NCBI GenBank assembly: GCA_964427955.1
Contig: CAYRWY010000115.1
Span: forward strand, 1 to 14,008
Length of the DNA: 14,008 nucleotides
From: JACRBK01 sp964427955
GTDB taxonomy: Bacteria; Chloroflexota; Anaerolineae; Aggregatilineales; Aggregatilineaceae
Reading direction: 5' to 3'
The notes beneath the pieces were generated by a model. That model was not told the DNA's origin. It ran no database searches and saw only the letters and a list, made by a program, of their open reading frames with translations. Below are positions 6,670 to 13,903 of the stretch, piece by piece (position 1 is the first letter of the stretch; each line of letters begins with the position of its first letter). The position numbers and the translations under genes were made by a program.

Positions 6670-6698
6670 ATTGTATCTTGAGCGTGGATTATGGGCAA
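6670..6698 (-). promoter_or_regulatory. Promoter of coaE
   Basis: On the minus strand TTGCCC (6698-6693), a 17-base spacer, then TACAAT (6675-6670). The start site would be near 6663, giving a leader of about 38 bases to the GTG start with its Shine-Dalgarno. The -35 lies within a 7-bp inverted repeat (6691-6697 with 6712-6718) that also overlaps the stop codon region of the ABC-F gene. Confidence 0.6.
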
Positions 6699-6717
6699 GC
6701 GGCGTTTGTCCTGCCCA

Positions 6718-8604
6718 TTAAAGCAGGGTTTCCCATTCTTGCAAAGCGTGGTCGAGTTCCGATTCCGTCAGCGTATAACTCTCTCCCAGCACCCGCACGC
6801 GATCCACCGCCCCCGCTTTACTGGCTTCGCCCAGTTCGCCGGACAGCTCGACCAGGCGGATTTCGAGCGCGTGAATCTGCTGCTCGATCTGGGCCAGGCG
6901 GCGCTTGCGCTCGTACTCCGAGAGCTTCGGCTTCCCATTCGGGCGCTTGGTCGGGACCGGCTTCGGTTCGGGCCGCGCGGGGATTGGGACCTCGCGCCCG
7001 GCTTCACGCGCCTGGAGATACTCCTGGTACGTCCCCTCGAAGACGGTCATCTGGCCGGGCTGAACGTCCCAGATCTGGGTCGCCAGGACGTTGATCAGGT
7101 AGCGGTCATGACTGACCAGCAGAATCGTCCCATCATAGCCGGACAGGACGTCTTGCAGGATCTCCTGGCTGGGGATGTCCAGGTGGTTGGTCGGCTCGTC
7201 CAGCAGCAGGAAATTCGCGCCGTCCAGCGCCAGCTTGGCCAGGGCCAGCCGTCCCCGTTCGCCGCCGCTCAGCGTGCTGACCGGGCGGAAGACGTCCTCC
7301 CCGGTGAACAGGAACGAGGCCAGGTAGTGCCGCGCTTCGCTGATCGGCATACTGCGCACCGTCAGAAATTCGTCCAACACGGAATTTTCCGCGTTCAACC
7401 GCTCGTGGGCCTGGGCGAAATAGCCGGGCTGCACCGACGATCCCAACCGGGCGCTGCCGCTCAGGGGAGACAGCTCGTGCAGCAGGGTCTTGAGCAGCGT
7501 GGTCTTGCCGACGCCGTTCGGGCCGATCACGGCGGCCACTTCGCGCCGGTACAGGGTGATGTCCGGGACGTGGACCAGCGGCTTGTTCTTGTCGTAGCCC
7601 ACCACCAGGTTATAGGTCATCAACACTTTGTCGCCGCTGCGCAGATCGGACTTGATCCGCAGGTGGATGCGCTGCTCGTCGCGGGGCCGGTACACCAGCC
7701 GGTCGCGCTTCAGCCGTTCCAGGCGGCGCAGGCGGCCTTTGGCCTGGGCGGTATTCTGCCCGGCGATGTTGCGGCGGATGTAGTCCTCTTCCTTGGCGAT
7801 GAATTCCTGCTGGGCTTCGTATTCCCGGATCAAGCGCTCGCGGCGGTCTTCGCGCTGCAACAGATAATGGCTGTAATTGCCCCGGTAGACTTCGATCTGG
7901 CCCCACTCCATCTCCCAGATCGTCGTCACGACGTTGTCCATAAAGTAGCGATCATGGCTGACGACCAGCAGCGCGCCCGGCCACGTTTTCAGGAAGCTTT
8001 CCAACCACTCGACGGCGTTGATGTCCAGGTGGTTGGTCGGCTCGTCCAGGATCAGCAGTTCGGGCGATTCGAGCAACAGCCGGGCCAGCAGCGCGCGGGT
8101 TTGCTGCCCGCCCGACAAATGCTGAAGCAGCGTTTTATACTGATCCTGCACGAAACCCAGCCCTTGCAGCACCTGCCGGGTGCGCGTTTCGTAGCTGTAG
8201 CCGCCGTCCAGGTCGAACTGGTGCTCTTCCTTCGCGTAGCGCTCCATGATCTCGTCCAGATCGGCGCGGCTGGAATCGCTCATCGACTCGGCCAGGGCGA
8301 CCAACTTCACTTCGCGCTCGCGCAGGGCAGTGAATGCCGTCATCATCTCGTCCCACAGCGTGCGATTCGCCGTCAACTGCGGACGCTGGGGCAGATAGCC
8401 AATCGACAGCCCCTTCATGTAGGTGACGGTCCCGGCAGACGGCTCCTGCCGCTTGAGCAGCACTTCCAGCAGGGTGGTCTTGCCGATGCCGTTCGATCCC
8501 ACCAGCGCGATCTTCGCGCCGTGGGGAATCTCGACCGAAATGCCGTCGAAGATGTCAGTTGCGCCAAAGGACTTGGCGAGGTCGTTGGTACTTAAAACAG
8601 CCAT
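6718..8604 (-). CDS. ABC-F family ATPase (EttA/Uup/YdiF-like ribosome-associated factor)
   Basis: A 628-aa soluble protein with two ABC domains and no membrane segments, as in ABC-F factors that bind the ribosomal E site and relieve stalled translation. Domain 1 has Walker A GSNGIGKTT (36-44), signature LSGGQ (163-167) and Walker B into LLILDEPTNHLD (183-194). The inter-domain linker (about 240-325) is charged and rich in Arg/Glu, as expected for the P-site tRNA interaction motif. Domain 2 has Walker A GPNGVGKTT (361-369), signature LSGGE (445-449) and LLLDEPTNHLD (466-476). A Pro/Lys-rich spacer leads to a C-terminal coiled coil (about 560-625), like Uup and YdiF and unlike EttA. Both catalytic glutamates are present. 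It is transcribed away from 8716 under a TATAAT-containing region and precedes coaE by 92 bases. The exact ABC-F subgroup is not resolved. Confidence 0.95.
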   Translation of the reverse strand: MAVLSTNDLAKSFGATDIFDGISVEIPHGAKIALVGSNGIGKTTLLEVLLKRQEPSAGTVTYMKGLSIGYLPQRPQLTANRTLWDEMMTAFTALREREVKLVALAESMSDSSRADLDEIMERYAKEEHQFDLDGGYSYETRTRQVLQGLGFVQDQYKTLLQHLSGGQQTRALLARLLLESPELLILDEPTNHLDINAVEWLESFLKTWPGALLVVSHDRYFMDNVVTTIWEMEWGQIEVYRGNYSHYLLQREDRRERLIREYEAQQEFIAKEEDYIRRNIAGQNTAQAKGRLRRLERLKRDRLVYRPRDEQRIHLRIKSDLRSGDKVLMTYNLVVGYDKNKPLVHVPDITLYRREVAAVIGPNGVGKTTLLKTLLHELSPLSGSARLGSSVQPGYFAQAHERLNAENSVLDEFLTVRSMPISEARHYLASFLFTGEDVFRPVSTLSGGERGRLALAKLALDGANFLLLDEPTNHLDIPSQEILQDVLSGYDGTILLVSHDRYLINVLATQIWDVQPGQMTVFEGTYQEYLQAREAGREVPIPARPEPKPVPTKRPNGKPKLSEYERKRRLAQIEQQIHALEIRLVELSGELGEASKAGAVDRVRVLGESYTLTESELDHALQEWETLL

Positions 8605-8642
8605 TGCACTATCCAGACTTTACGCCCATTTCCAGACGGCCC

Positions 8643-8661
8643 ATTATACCATGAGATTATA
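8643..8661 (-). promoter_or_regulatory. -10 elements of the ABC-F gene promoter
   Basis: Two perfect TATAAT hexamers on the minus strand, at 8648-8643 and 8661-8656, 7 bases apart. The nearer one gives a leader of about 32 bases before the ATG at 8604. I see no good -35 for either, so which one is used is uncertain. Confidence 0.5.
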
Positions 8662-8679
8662 AGCAACTCGGCGCGACTC

Positions 8680-8708
8680 TTGGTGGTCGCCCAGTCAGGG
8701 GCTATAAT
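8680..8708 (+). promoter_or_regulatory. Sigma70-type promoter of the 8716 gene, leaderless geometry
   Basis: TTGGTG (8680-8685), a 17-base spacer, then consensus TATAAT (8703-8708). The ATG begins 7 bases after the -10, at the expected +1, and no Shine-Dalgarno can fit between them. Confidence 0.72.
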
Positions 8709-8715
8709 TTGCGCC

Positions 8716-9129
8716 ATGAGCGATTTCAACCAGGAACCGACAGCGACGCCGCCCACCCACAACGGGATCGTGATGGCCGCGATCCTCATGGCCCTCGTGG
8801 GCTGGGGCGGACTGTGGCTGTTGATCACCACTACCCTGCCCACGGCCTTTCCGCGCTGGCTGTTTTTCGTGTTCCTCTACCTGGCCGTGACCGGAACGGT
8901 GCTGCCGTTCGTGCGTTTCCTGAACATGCGCTTCTCGCGCCAGGATGCCCTGCCGTCCGGCGGCGTGATCCTGCGGCAGAGCGTCTGGGTGGGACTGTTC
9001 GTCGCGGCCTGCGCCTGGCTCCAGATTCCGCGCGTGCTCAACCCCGTGATCGCGATCTTCCTGGCGATCAGCCTGACGGTGATCGAAGTCTTTCTCCGCG
9101 TGCGCGAACTGGATCAGTCAGGAAGTTGA
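8716..9129 (+). CDS. Four-helix integral membrane protein of unknown function
   Basis: A 137-aa protein, not recognised. After a short hydrophilic N-terminus (MSDFNQEPTATPPTHN) come about four hydrophobic segments: GIVMAAILMALVGWGGLWLL, RWLFFVFLYLAVTGTVLPFV, SVWVGLFVAACAWLQI and NPVIAIFLAISLTVIEVFLR. An Arg-containing loop (RFLNMRFSRQDALPSGG) lies between the second and third, and a short charged tail ends LDQSGS. An in-frame ATG 12 codons earlier exists (8680), but the TATAAT box lies between the two, so translation must start at 8716. It precedes the M24 peptidase by 46 bases on the same strand and could share a transcript with it and tsaD. There are no catalytic motifs, and I propose no function. 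Confidence 0.8.
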   Translation: MSDFNQEPTATPPTHNGIVMAAILMALVGWGGLWLLITTTLPTAFPRWLFFVFLYLAVTGTVLPFVRFLNMRFSRQDALPSGGVILRQSVWVGLFVAACAWLQIPRVLNPVIAIFLAISLTVIEVFLRVRELDQSGS

Positions 9130-9175
9130 TTCTTCTTTGAGCACTTTTGACTTTATCTGAAAAGGACTTTGAACG

Positions 9176-10405
9176 ATGAAAACTGACCTGGATCGTTTGA
9201 TGGCCGAGCGCGGGATCAACGCGCTGCTGACGCTGATCACCGAAACGCCGGACACCTACCGGGCGTACCTGAGCAACGGCGCGCATTTCACGGGCATGGT
9301 CGTCAAAAAATGCGGCGAACCGCCGGTCTTGATCGCCAACGAAATGGAGCGCGACGAAGCGGCCAAAAGCGGACTGACCGTCTACACCTATAACGATTTT
9401 GGCTACGCCGAGCTGCTGCGCCAGCACCAAAGCAACGCCCTGGCCGCCCGCCCGGCGTGGTACCGGCGCATTTTCGAGCGGTTGGGCATTCGGGGCAGGA
9501 TCAGCCTGTACGGCGTGGCCGACGTCAACGACGTCTACAACCAGATTCTGATCCTGGCCAACGAACTGAAAGACGTGGTCGAGCTGGTCCCGGACGAGGT
9601 GCGCGGCAACCTGTTCGATCAGGCGTGCGAAACGAAGGACGCGGCGGAACTGGCGACGCTGCGCGACGTGGGCCAGCGGTCCAGCGCCGCCATGCGCGCC
9701 GCCCGCGAATGGATCGGGACACACCGCGCCAAGGATGGGATCGTGATCCAGGCCGATGGAACGCCGCTGACGATTGGCGCGGTCAAACGCTACGTGCGCG
9801 GCCAGTTGTTCGAGCGCGACCTGGAAGACCCGGATCAGATGATCTTCGCGCAGGGGCGCGACGCCGGGGTGCCGCACAGCAAGGGCGAAGATGGCGATCC
9901 GATCCGGCTGGGACAGACGATCATTTTCGACCTGTTCCCGCGCGAGCCGGGCGGCTACTACCACGACATGACCCGCACCTGGTGCGTCGGGTTTGCGCCG
10001 CCGGAAGTCCAGGCCGTGTACGACGTCGTGATGGAAGCCTACCGCCGCTCGGCAGCGATGTGCCAGCCCGGGATCGTCACCAGCACGGTCCAGCAAATGG
10101 TCTGCCGGTATTTCGAAGAACAGGGCCATCCCACCGTGCTCAATACTCCCGGCACGATGGAAGGCTACGTCCACACCCTGGCGCATGGGTTGGGCCTGCG
10201 CGTGCACGAGGCACCGTTCTTCCCCAACCAGGGCGAAAAGTACCGCTTGCAGATCGGCAGTGTCTTCACCATCGAGCCGGGCCTGTACTACCCGGACCGG
10301 GGGTACGGCGTCCGCATCGAAGACACCGTATGTTTGAACGAACGGGGCGAAGTCGAGAGCCTGACCGACTGCCCTTATGATCTGGTGATTGAGTTGAAAT
10401 CATGA
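9176..10405 (+). CDS. M24 family metallopeptidase (Xaa-Pro aminopeptidase-like)
   Basis: A 409-aa cytosolic dinuclear-metal peptidase predicted to cleave N-terminal residues preceding proline. Residues 1-150 form the creatinase-like N-terminal domain. The pita-bread catalytic domain follows, from about residue 152 (ETKDAAELATLRDVGQRSSA). The five metal ligands of the fold are visible: Asp252 (IIFDLFP), Asp264 (YYHDMTRTW), His337 (HTLAHGLGLRVHE), Glu367 (FTIEPGLYYP) and Glu382 (VRIEDTV). His333 and His344 fit the substrate-binding histidines of aminopeptidase P-like enzymes. The insertion FPREPGGY between the two metal aspartates is a variation on the usual DxG spacing. AAAGGA lies about 10 bases before the ATG. 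The stop codon overlaps the tsaD start by 4 bases (ATGA), implying translational coupling. Precise substrate preference is inferred from family only. Confidence 0.92.
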   Translation: MKTDLDRLMAERGINALLTLITETPDTYRAYLSNGAHFTGMVVKKCGEPPVLIANEMERDEAAKSGLTVYTYNDFGYAELLRQHQSNALAARPAWYRRIFERLGIRGRISLYGVADVNDVYNQILILANELKDVVELVPDEVRGNLFDQACETKDAAELATLRDVGQRSSAAMRAAREWIGTHRAKDGIVIQADGTPLTIGAVKRYVRGQLFERDLEDPDQMIFAQGRDAGVPHSKGEDGDPIRLGQTIIFDLFPREPGGYYHDMTRTWCVGFAPPEVQAVYDVVMEAYRRSAAMCQPGIVTSTVQQMVCRYFEEQGHPTVLNTPGTMEGYVHTLAHGLGLRVHEAPFFPNQGEKYRLQIGSVFTIEPGLYYPDRGYGVRIEDTVCLNERGEVESLTDCPYDLVIELKS

Positions 10406-11502
10406 CGTTGATTCTCGGTATCGAAAGCTCGTGTGATGAAACCGCGGCGGCGGTCGTCGAAGACGGAGAACGCATCCGGTCGAGCGTCGTCGCCTCCCAG
10501 GTGGACCTGCACGCCAAGTACGGCGGCGTTTTTCCCGAAGTCGCGTCGCGGGCGCATGTCGAAGCCATCGGCCACATCGCCCGGCAGGGATTGGCCGACG
10601 CGGGCGTGACGCTGGACGACCTCGACGCCATCGCCGTCACACGCGGGCCGGGGCTGGCCGGATCGCTGCTGGTCGGCATGAACTATGCCAAGGCGCTGGC
10701 CCTGGCACGCGATCTGCCGCTGGTGGGCGTGAATCACCTGGAAGGCCACATCTATTCGCTGTGGCTCACCGAGCGCGAGACCCCGATCCGCTTTCCCGTA
10801 ATCTGCCTGATCGTGTCCGGCGGGCACAGCGAGATCGTGCTGATCACCGGGCATGGCGAGTACACCCACCTCGGCAGCACCATCGACGATGCTGCCGGGG
10901 AGGCGTTCGACAAGGTCGCCCGCCTGCTGAACCTGCCCTACCCTGGCGGCCCGGTGATCGAGCGCACCGCCCGCGAAGGCAACCCCAAAGCCTACGATTT
11001 CCCGCGGGCGCTGCGGGGTGAAGGCTACGATTTCAGCTTTTCCGGCCTCAAGACCGCCGTGCTGCGCGCCGTCCAGCCGCCACACGAAGGCAAGCGCGCC
11101 CCCAAAGGCGAAGGCATGACGCCCGGCCAACTGCGGCCTGACGTCAACATCGCGGACGTTGCGGCGAGCTTCCAGACCGCCGTCGTCGATATTCTGGTCG
11201 AAAAAGCGATCCGGGCGGCACTCGATCACGGCGCGACGGAAATCTGGTTGGCAGGCGGGGTGAGCGCCAACCAGGCGCTGCGCCAGGGCATGAAGCAGAC
11301 CAGCCCGATCCCGGTCGCGTATCCGCCGCTCAAACTGTGCGTCGATAACGCGGCCATGATCGCCTCGGCGGGCTACTTCCGCTACAGCCAGGGGTATCGC
11401 GACGATCTGGACATGGACATCCGCCCGATGTGGCCGCTGGTATCGATTAAATCCATGATGACTCGCAAAGCTACCGTTGACCAGGCGGAGAAGATGTGGT
11501 AA
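10402..11502 (+). CDS. tsaD: tRNA N6-adenosine threonylcarbamoyltransferase TsaD
   Basis: A 366-aa catalytic subunit of the bacterial t6A machinery. It transfers threonylcarbamoyl from threonylcarbamoyl-AMP to A37 of tRNAs that read ANN codons, with TsaB and TsaE (not encoded here). The ASKHA-fold signatures are intact: IESSCDET (7-14), the VFPEVASRAH segment, GPGLAGSLLVG (82-92), the iron-binding HLEGHIYS (His112, His116), DDAAGEAFDKVARLL, FSFSGLKTAVL, WLAGGVSANQALR and the C-terminal metal Asp in LCVDNAAMIA. Length is slightly above the usual 340 because of a basic insertion (EGKRAPKGEGMTPGQLRPD) and a C-terminal tail. Its ATG overlaps the stop of the M24 gene. A tRNA-Lys gene starts 13 bases after its stop codon, and a promoter-like sequence for that tRNA lies in its last codons. 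Confidence 0.97.
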   Translation: MTLILGIESSCDETAAAVVEDGERIRSSVVASQVDLHAKYGGVFPEVASRAHVEAIGHIARQGLADAGVTLDDLDAIAVTRGPGLAGSLLVGMNYAKALALARDLPLVGVNHLEGHIYSLWLTERETPIRFPVICLIVSGGHSEIVLITGHGEYTHLGSTIDDAAGEAFDKVARLLNLPYPGGPVIERTAREGNPKAYDFPRALRGEGYDFSFSGLKTAVLRAVQPPHEGKRAPKGEGMTPGQLRPDVNIADVAASFQTAVVDILVEKAIRAALDHGATEIWLAGGVSANQALRQGMKQTSPIPVAYPPLKLCVDNAAMIASAGYFRYSQGYRDDLDMDIRPMWPLVSIKSMMTRKATVDQAEKMW

Positions 11503-11505
11503 ATT
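11477..11505 (+). promoter_or_regulatory. Candidate tRNA-Lys promoter inside the tsaD 3' end
   Basis: TTGACC (11477-11482), a 17-base spacer, then TAAATT (11500-11505), whose TAA is the tsaD stop codon. The start site would be near 11512, about 4 bases before the mature tRNA. The -35 is good (5 of 6), the -10 weak (4 of 6). Confidence 0.45.
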
Positions 11506-11515
11506 TCTACCGTCT

Positions 11516-11591
11516 GGCCCTGTAGCTCAATTGGCAGAGCAGTTGACTCTTAATCAATTGGTTAGAGGTTCGAGTCCTCTCAGGGTCACCA
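11516..11591 (+). tRNA. tRNA-Lys (anticodon CTT)
   Basis: A 76-base cloverleaf with encoded CCA. Acceptor GGCCCTG pairs with CAGGGTC (one G-U), discriminator A. The D arm is GCTC/GAGC. The anticodon stem GTTGA pairs with TCAAT around loop CTCTTAA, with anticodon CTT at 11549-11551 reading AAG. The variable loop is 5 bases and the T arm is AGAGG/CCTCT with loop TTCGAGT. U36 followed by A37 makes it a canonical t6A37 substrate, that is, a target of the TsaD encoded just upstream. Confidence 0.97.
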
Positions 11592-11599
11592 CATCAAAC

Positions 11600-11633
11600 A
11601 AAAAACCAGCCTCCGGGTTGGTTTTTTTGTTTT
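11600..11633. terminator. Bidirectional Rho-independent terminator
   Basis: Stem ACCAGCC (11605-11611) with GGTTGGT (11616-11622), one G-U pair, and a TCCG loop, flanked by six As to the left and seven Ts to the right. It can end tsaD/tRNA-Lys on the plus strand and the glutamine amidotransferase gene on the minus strand. Confidence 0.9.
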
Positions 11634-11651
11634 CATTGGTTCCCCCGCCAG

Positions 11652-12347
11652 CTACGCCTGCGCGGCCAGCCGGTCCAGGAGGCCGGTCATCGCCGCATTG
11701 GCGCGCGTGAACAGGCGGTCGTCGGCCAATATCTGCGCGGGCGTTTGCATGAATGGCCCGTCGCCCAGTTCGTCGCCGCAGTGGGCGATCAGCGCCCGGA
11801 CATTTTCGGGCTGCACCTCGCAGTGGAATTGCAGGCCGACGATCCGCGATCCATACACAAACGCCTGGTGTACACAGCCTTCGCTGCTGGCCATCAGTGT
11901 GGACTGGGGCGGCAGTGCGAAGGTGTCCCCATGCCAGTGAAACGCCCACAGCGGATCGGGTAACCCGCCGAACAGCAGCGAGGATGCGGCGGGCGCGGTC
12001 AGGCTGAGCGGAAACCAGCCAATCTCGCGTTGGGGATTGCGGGTGACGGGTCCGCCCAACACGTCGGCGACCAACTGCGCGCCCAGGCAGATGCCCAGGA
12101 TCGTCTTCTGAGCCGCCACTGCGCCGCGAATGAAGGTCTTTTCCCCCGCCAGCCACGGATACTGCGCTTCATCGTAGATGCCCATCGGCCCGCCCAACAC
12201 GACCAACCAGTCGAAGGCGTCGCAGGCCGGCAGCACCTCGCCCGCGTATAACCGGGTGACCGAGAGGGTGTGACCCCGCTGCGCGGCCCAGGGCGCGATA
12301 CAGCCTAACTCTTCAAATGGCACATGCTGTACATAGTGTATCCGCAT
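11652..12347 (-). CDS. Class I glutamine amidotransferase-like protein (stand-alone GATase1)
   Basis: A 231-aa single-domain GATase1 resembling the stand-alone GuaA-N-like proteins often annotated as GMP synthase-like amidotransferases. The triad is present: nucleophile Cys87 in GICLGAQLVA, His175 and Glu177 in LQFHCEVQPE. The oxyanion segment VLGGPMGIYDE (50-60) and the FHWHGDTFALP motif (136-146) are also typical. No synthetase domain is fused or adjacent, so the acceptor of the ammonia, or a hydrolase role on gamma-glutamyl compounds, is unknown. AAGGAGG lies 8 bases before the ATG. It is convergent with tRNA-Lys, sharing a bidirectional terminator, and divergent from the decarboxylase gene. 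The family is certain; the substrate is not. Confidence 0.9.
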   Translation of the reverse strand: MRIHYVQHVPFEELGCIAPWAAQRGHTLSVTRLYAGEVLPACDAFDWLVVLGGPMGIYDEAQYPWLAGEKTFIRGAVAAQKTILGICLGAQLVADVLGGPVTRNPQREIGWFPLSLTAPAASSLLFGGLPDPLWAFHWHGDTFALPPQSTLMASSEGCVHQAFVYGSRIVGLQFHCEVQPENVRALIAHCGDELGDGPFMQTPAQILADDRLFTRANAAMTGLLDRLAAQA

Positions 12348-12380
12348 GGTTTCGCCTCCTTGTTTCCAACTACTGCCCCA

Positions 12381-12409
12381 ACCATAACGAGGTTCCCGGT
12401 TTTTTCCAA
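12381..12409 (-). promoter_or_regulatory. Promoter of the glutamine amidotransferase gene
   Basis: On the minus strand TTGGAA (12409-12404), a 17-base spacer, then TATGGT (12386-12381). The predicted start is near 12374, giving a leader of about 27 bases that holds the AAGGAGG Shine-Dalgarno. Confidence 0.5.
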
Positions 12410-12470
12410 TACTTTGCCTAAGAGCCAGACGGCTATGGTCTGCGTTGGACTCGGACCGCGTTCTTCGCGC

Positions 12471-12479
12471 TGCTACAAT
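12471..12479 (+). promoter_or_regulatory. Extended -10 promoter of the decarboxylase gene
   Basis: TGCTACAAT: a TACAAT -10 (12474-12479) with the upstream TGn of an extended -10 element. There is no -35 at normal spacing (TTGGAC at 12445 is 23 bases away). The leader to the ATG at 12514 would be about 28 bases. Confidence 0.5.
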
Positions 12480-12513
12480 CTTGAATCTAGACCATCACCA
12501 TAGGGAAACTCTC

Positions 12514-13878
12514 ATGGCAGACTTGTTGTATGACGCCTATCAGCGCGCGATCCGGTACCAGTCCGGCCTGGAAGAACGCCCCGTTTTCCCATCACCCGAT
12601 GCGATCCACCACCTGGCGGCGTTCGACGAACCGCTGCCAGAGGCGACCCAGGCGGCGGAAGCGACCCTCCACCTGCTGGATACCTTCGGTTCCCCGGCCA
12701 CCGTGGCGAGCACGGGCGGGCGTTATTTTGGTTTCGTGATCGGCGGGGCGCTGCCGGTCACGCAGGCGGCGAGTTGGCTGGCTACCATCTGGGACCAGAA
12801 TGCCGGATTATGGGCGGCATCGCCCACCGCGGCCCGGCTCGAAGAGGTCGCGCTGCGCTGGCTGGTGGACCTGTTCGGCTTCCCTGCAACAACGGCGGGA
12901 GCGTTTGTCACCGGCGCTACGATGGCGAATTTCACCGCCCTGGCCGCCGCGCGCCACGCCCTGCTGGAGCGGCAGGGGTGGGATGTCGAAGCGCAGGGAT
13001 TATTCGGCGCGCCCGAAATCAAGGTCGTGGTCGGGGAGGAAGTGCACATCACCCTGCTCAAAGCCTTGAGTATGCTCGGCCTGGGGCGTGACCGGGTGAT
13101 CCGCGTGCCGGTCGATGACCAGGGCCGGATGATCTCCGACCAACTGCCGCCGCTGGACGATCACACCATCGTGTGCGTACAGGCGGGCAACGTCAACAGC
13201 GGGGCGTTCGATCCGATCCGGGCGGTCGCGGAACGGGCCAGGGCCGCGGGCGCCTGGCTGCATGTCGATGGCGCTTTCGGGCTGTGGGCGCTGGTATCGC
13301 CGTCCCTGGCCCCGCTGGCCGACGGCATTTCGCTGGCGGATTCCTGCGCGACGGATGCGCACAAATGGCTCAACGTGCCTTACGACAGCGGCATTGCCTT
13401 CTGCCAGCATCCGCAGCATCTGCGGGCCGCGATGTCCACCAGTGCCGCCTATCTCATCACGGGCGACCAGCGCGAGCCGTCGCATTACACGCCGGAGTTG
13501 TCCCGCCGCGCGCGGGGGGTAGAGGTCTGGGCGGCGCTGCGCACGCTGGGGCGGCAGGGCATGGCCGAGATCGTGGACCGGGACTGTCGTCTGGCGCGCC
13601 GGTTGGCGGACGGGCTGCGGAAAGCCGGTTACACGGTCCACAACGAGGTGTTCCTCAATCAGGTGGTAGTTTCTTTTGGCGACGCGGACCTAACGCTGCG
13701 CGTTATCGACGCGCTCCAACACGAGGGCACGCTCTGGGCGGGAAAGACGGTGTGGCAGGGCCATACGGCGCTGCGCCTGAGTGTGTCCAGTTGGGCGACG
13801 ACTGACCAGGATCTCGAACAAAGCCTGCGGGCGATCCTTGAAACGGCCCGGCAGGTAGCACGCACGGGCACTTACTGA
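12514..13878 (+). CDS. PLP-dependent group II decarboxylase family protein
   Basis: A 454-aa fold-type I PLP enzyme of the aromatic-L-amino-acid/diaminobutyrate/glutamate decarboxylase group. Landmarks: STGGRYFGFVIGG (66-78) at the substrate entrance, WAASPTAARLEE (100-111), GAFVTGATMANFTAL (129-143) cradling the cofactor phosphate, EEVHITLLKAL with His178 stacking on the PLP ring, AGNVNSGAFDP, HVDGAFG with Asp252 pairing with the pyridine nitrogen, and TDAHKWLNVPYDSG with Schiff-base Lys284. The C-terminal domain closes the protein normally. I start at 12514, where GGGA lies 8 bases upstream and the length fits the family; an in-frame ATG at 12445 would lie upstream of the likely -10 box. 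It is a single gene, divergent from the amidotransferase. Which amino acid it decarboxylates, or whether it acts as a lyase or aminotransferase, cannot be read from the sequence. Confidence 0.9.
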   Translation: MADLLYDAYQRAIRYQSGLEERPVFPSPDAIHHLAAFDEPLPEATQAAEATLHLLDTFGSPATVASTGGRYFGFVIGGALPVTQAASWLATIWDQNAGLWAASPTAARLEEVALRWLVDLFGFPATTAGAFVTGATMANFTALAAARHALLERQGWDVEAQGLFGAPEIKVVVGEEVHITLLKALSMLGLGRDRVIRVPVDDQGRMISDQLPPLDDHTIVCVQAGNVNSGAFDPIRAVAERARAAGAWLHVDGAFGLWALVSPSLAPLADGISLADSCATDAHKWLNVPYDSGIAFCQHPQHLRAAMSTSAAYLITGDQREPSHYTPELSRRARGVEVWAALRTLGRQGMAEIVDRDCRLARRLADGLRKAGYTVHNEVFLNQVVVSFGDADLTLRVIDALQHEGTLWAGKTVWQGHTALRLSVSSWATTDQDLEQSLRAILETARQVARTGTY

Positions 13879-13903
13879 CTGACGTTACGTACTTCGCCAT
13901 TGA

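Noticed and set aside
6626..6698. Longer coaE starts (ATG at 6655 or further upstream)
   Set aside because: The GTG at 6625 has GGAGGG at good spacing and fits the family N-terminus. ATG 6655 would sit about 8 bases from the predicted transcription start without an SD; it stays only as an alternative.
6691..8595. 634-codon plus-strand open frame opposite the ABC-F gene
   Set aside because: The minus strand encodes both full ABC domains; the plus translation is compositionally biased and motif-free.
9068..10207. 379-codon minus-strand open frame opposite the M24 peptidase
   Set aside because: Antisense shadow; the plus strand has all five metal ligands.
10375..11229. 284-codon minus-strand open frame opposite tsaD
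   Set aside because: Antisense shadow of a strongly conserved gene.
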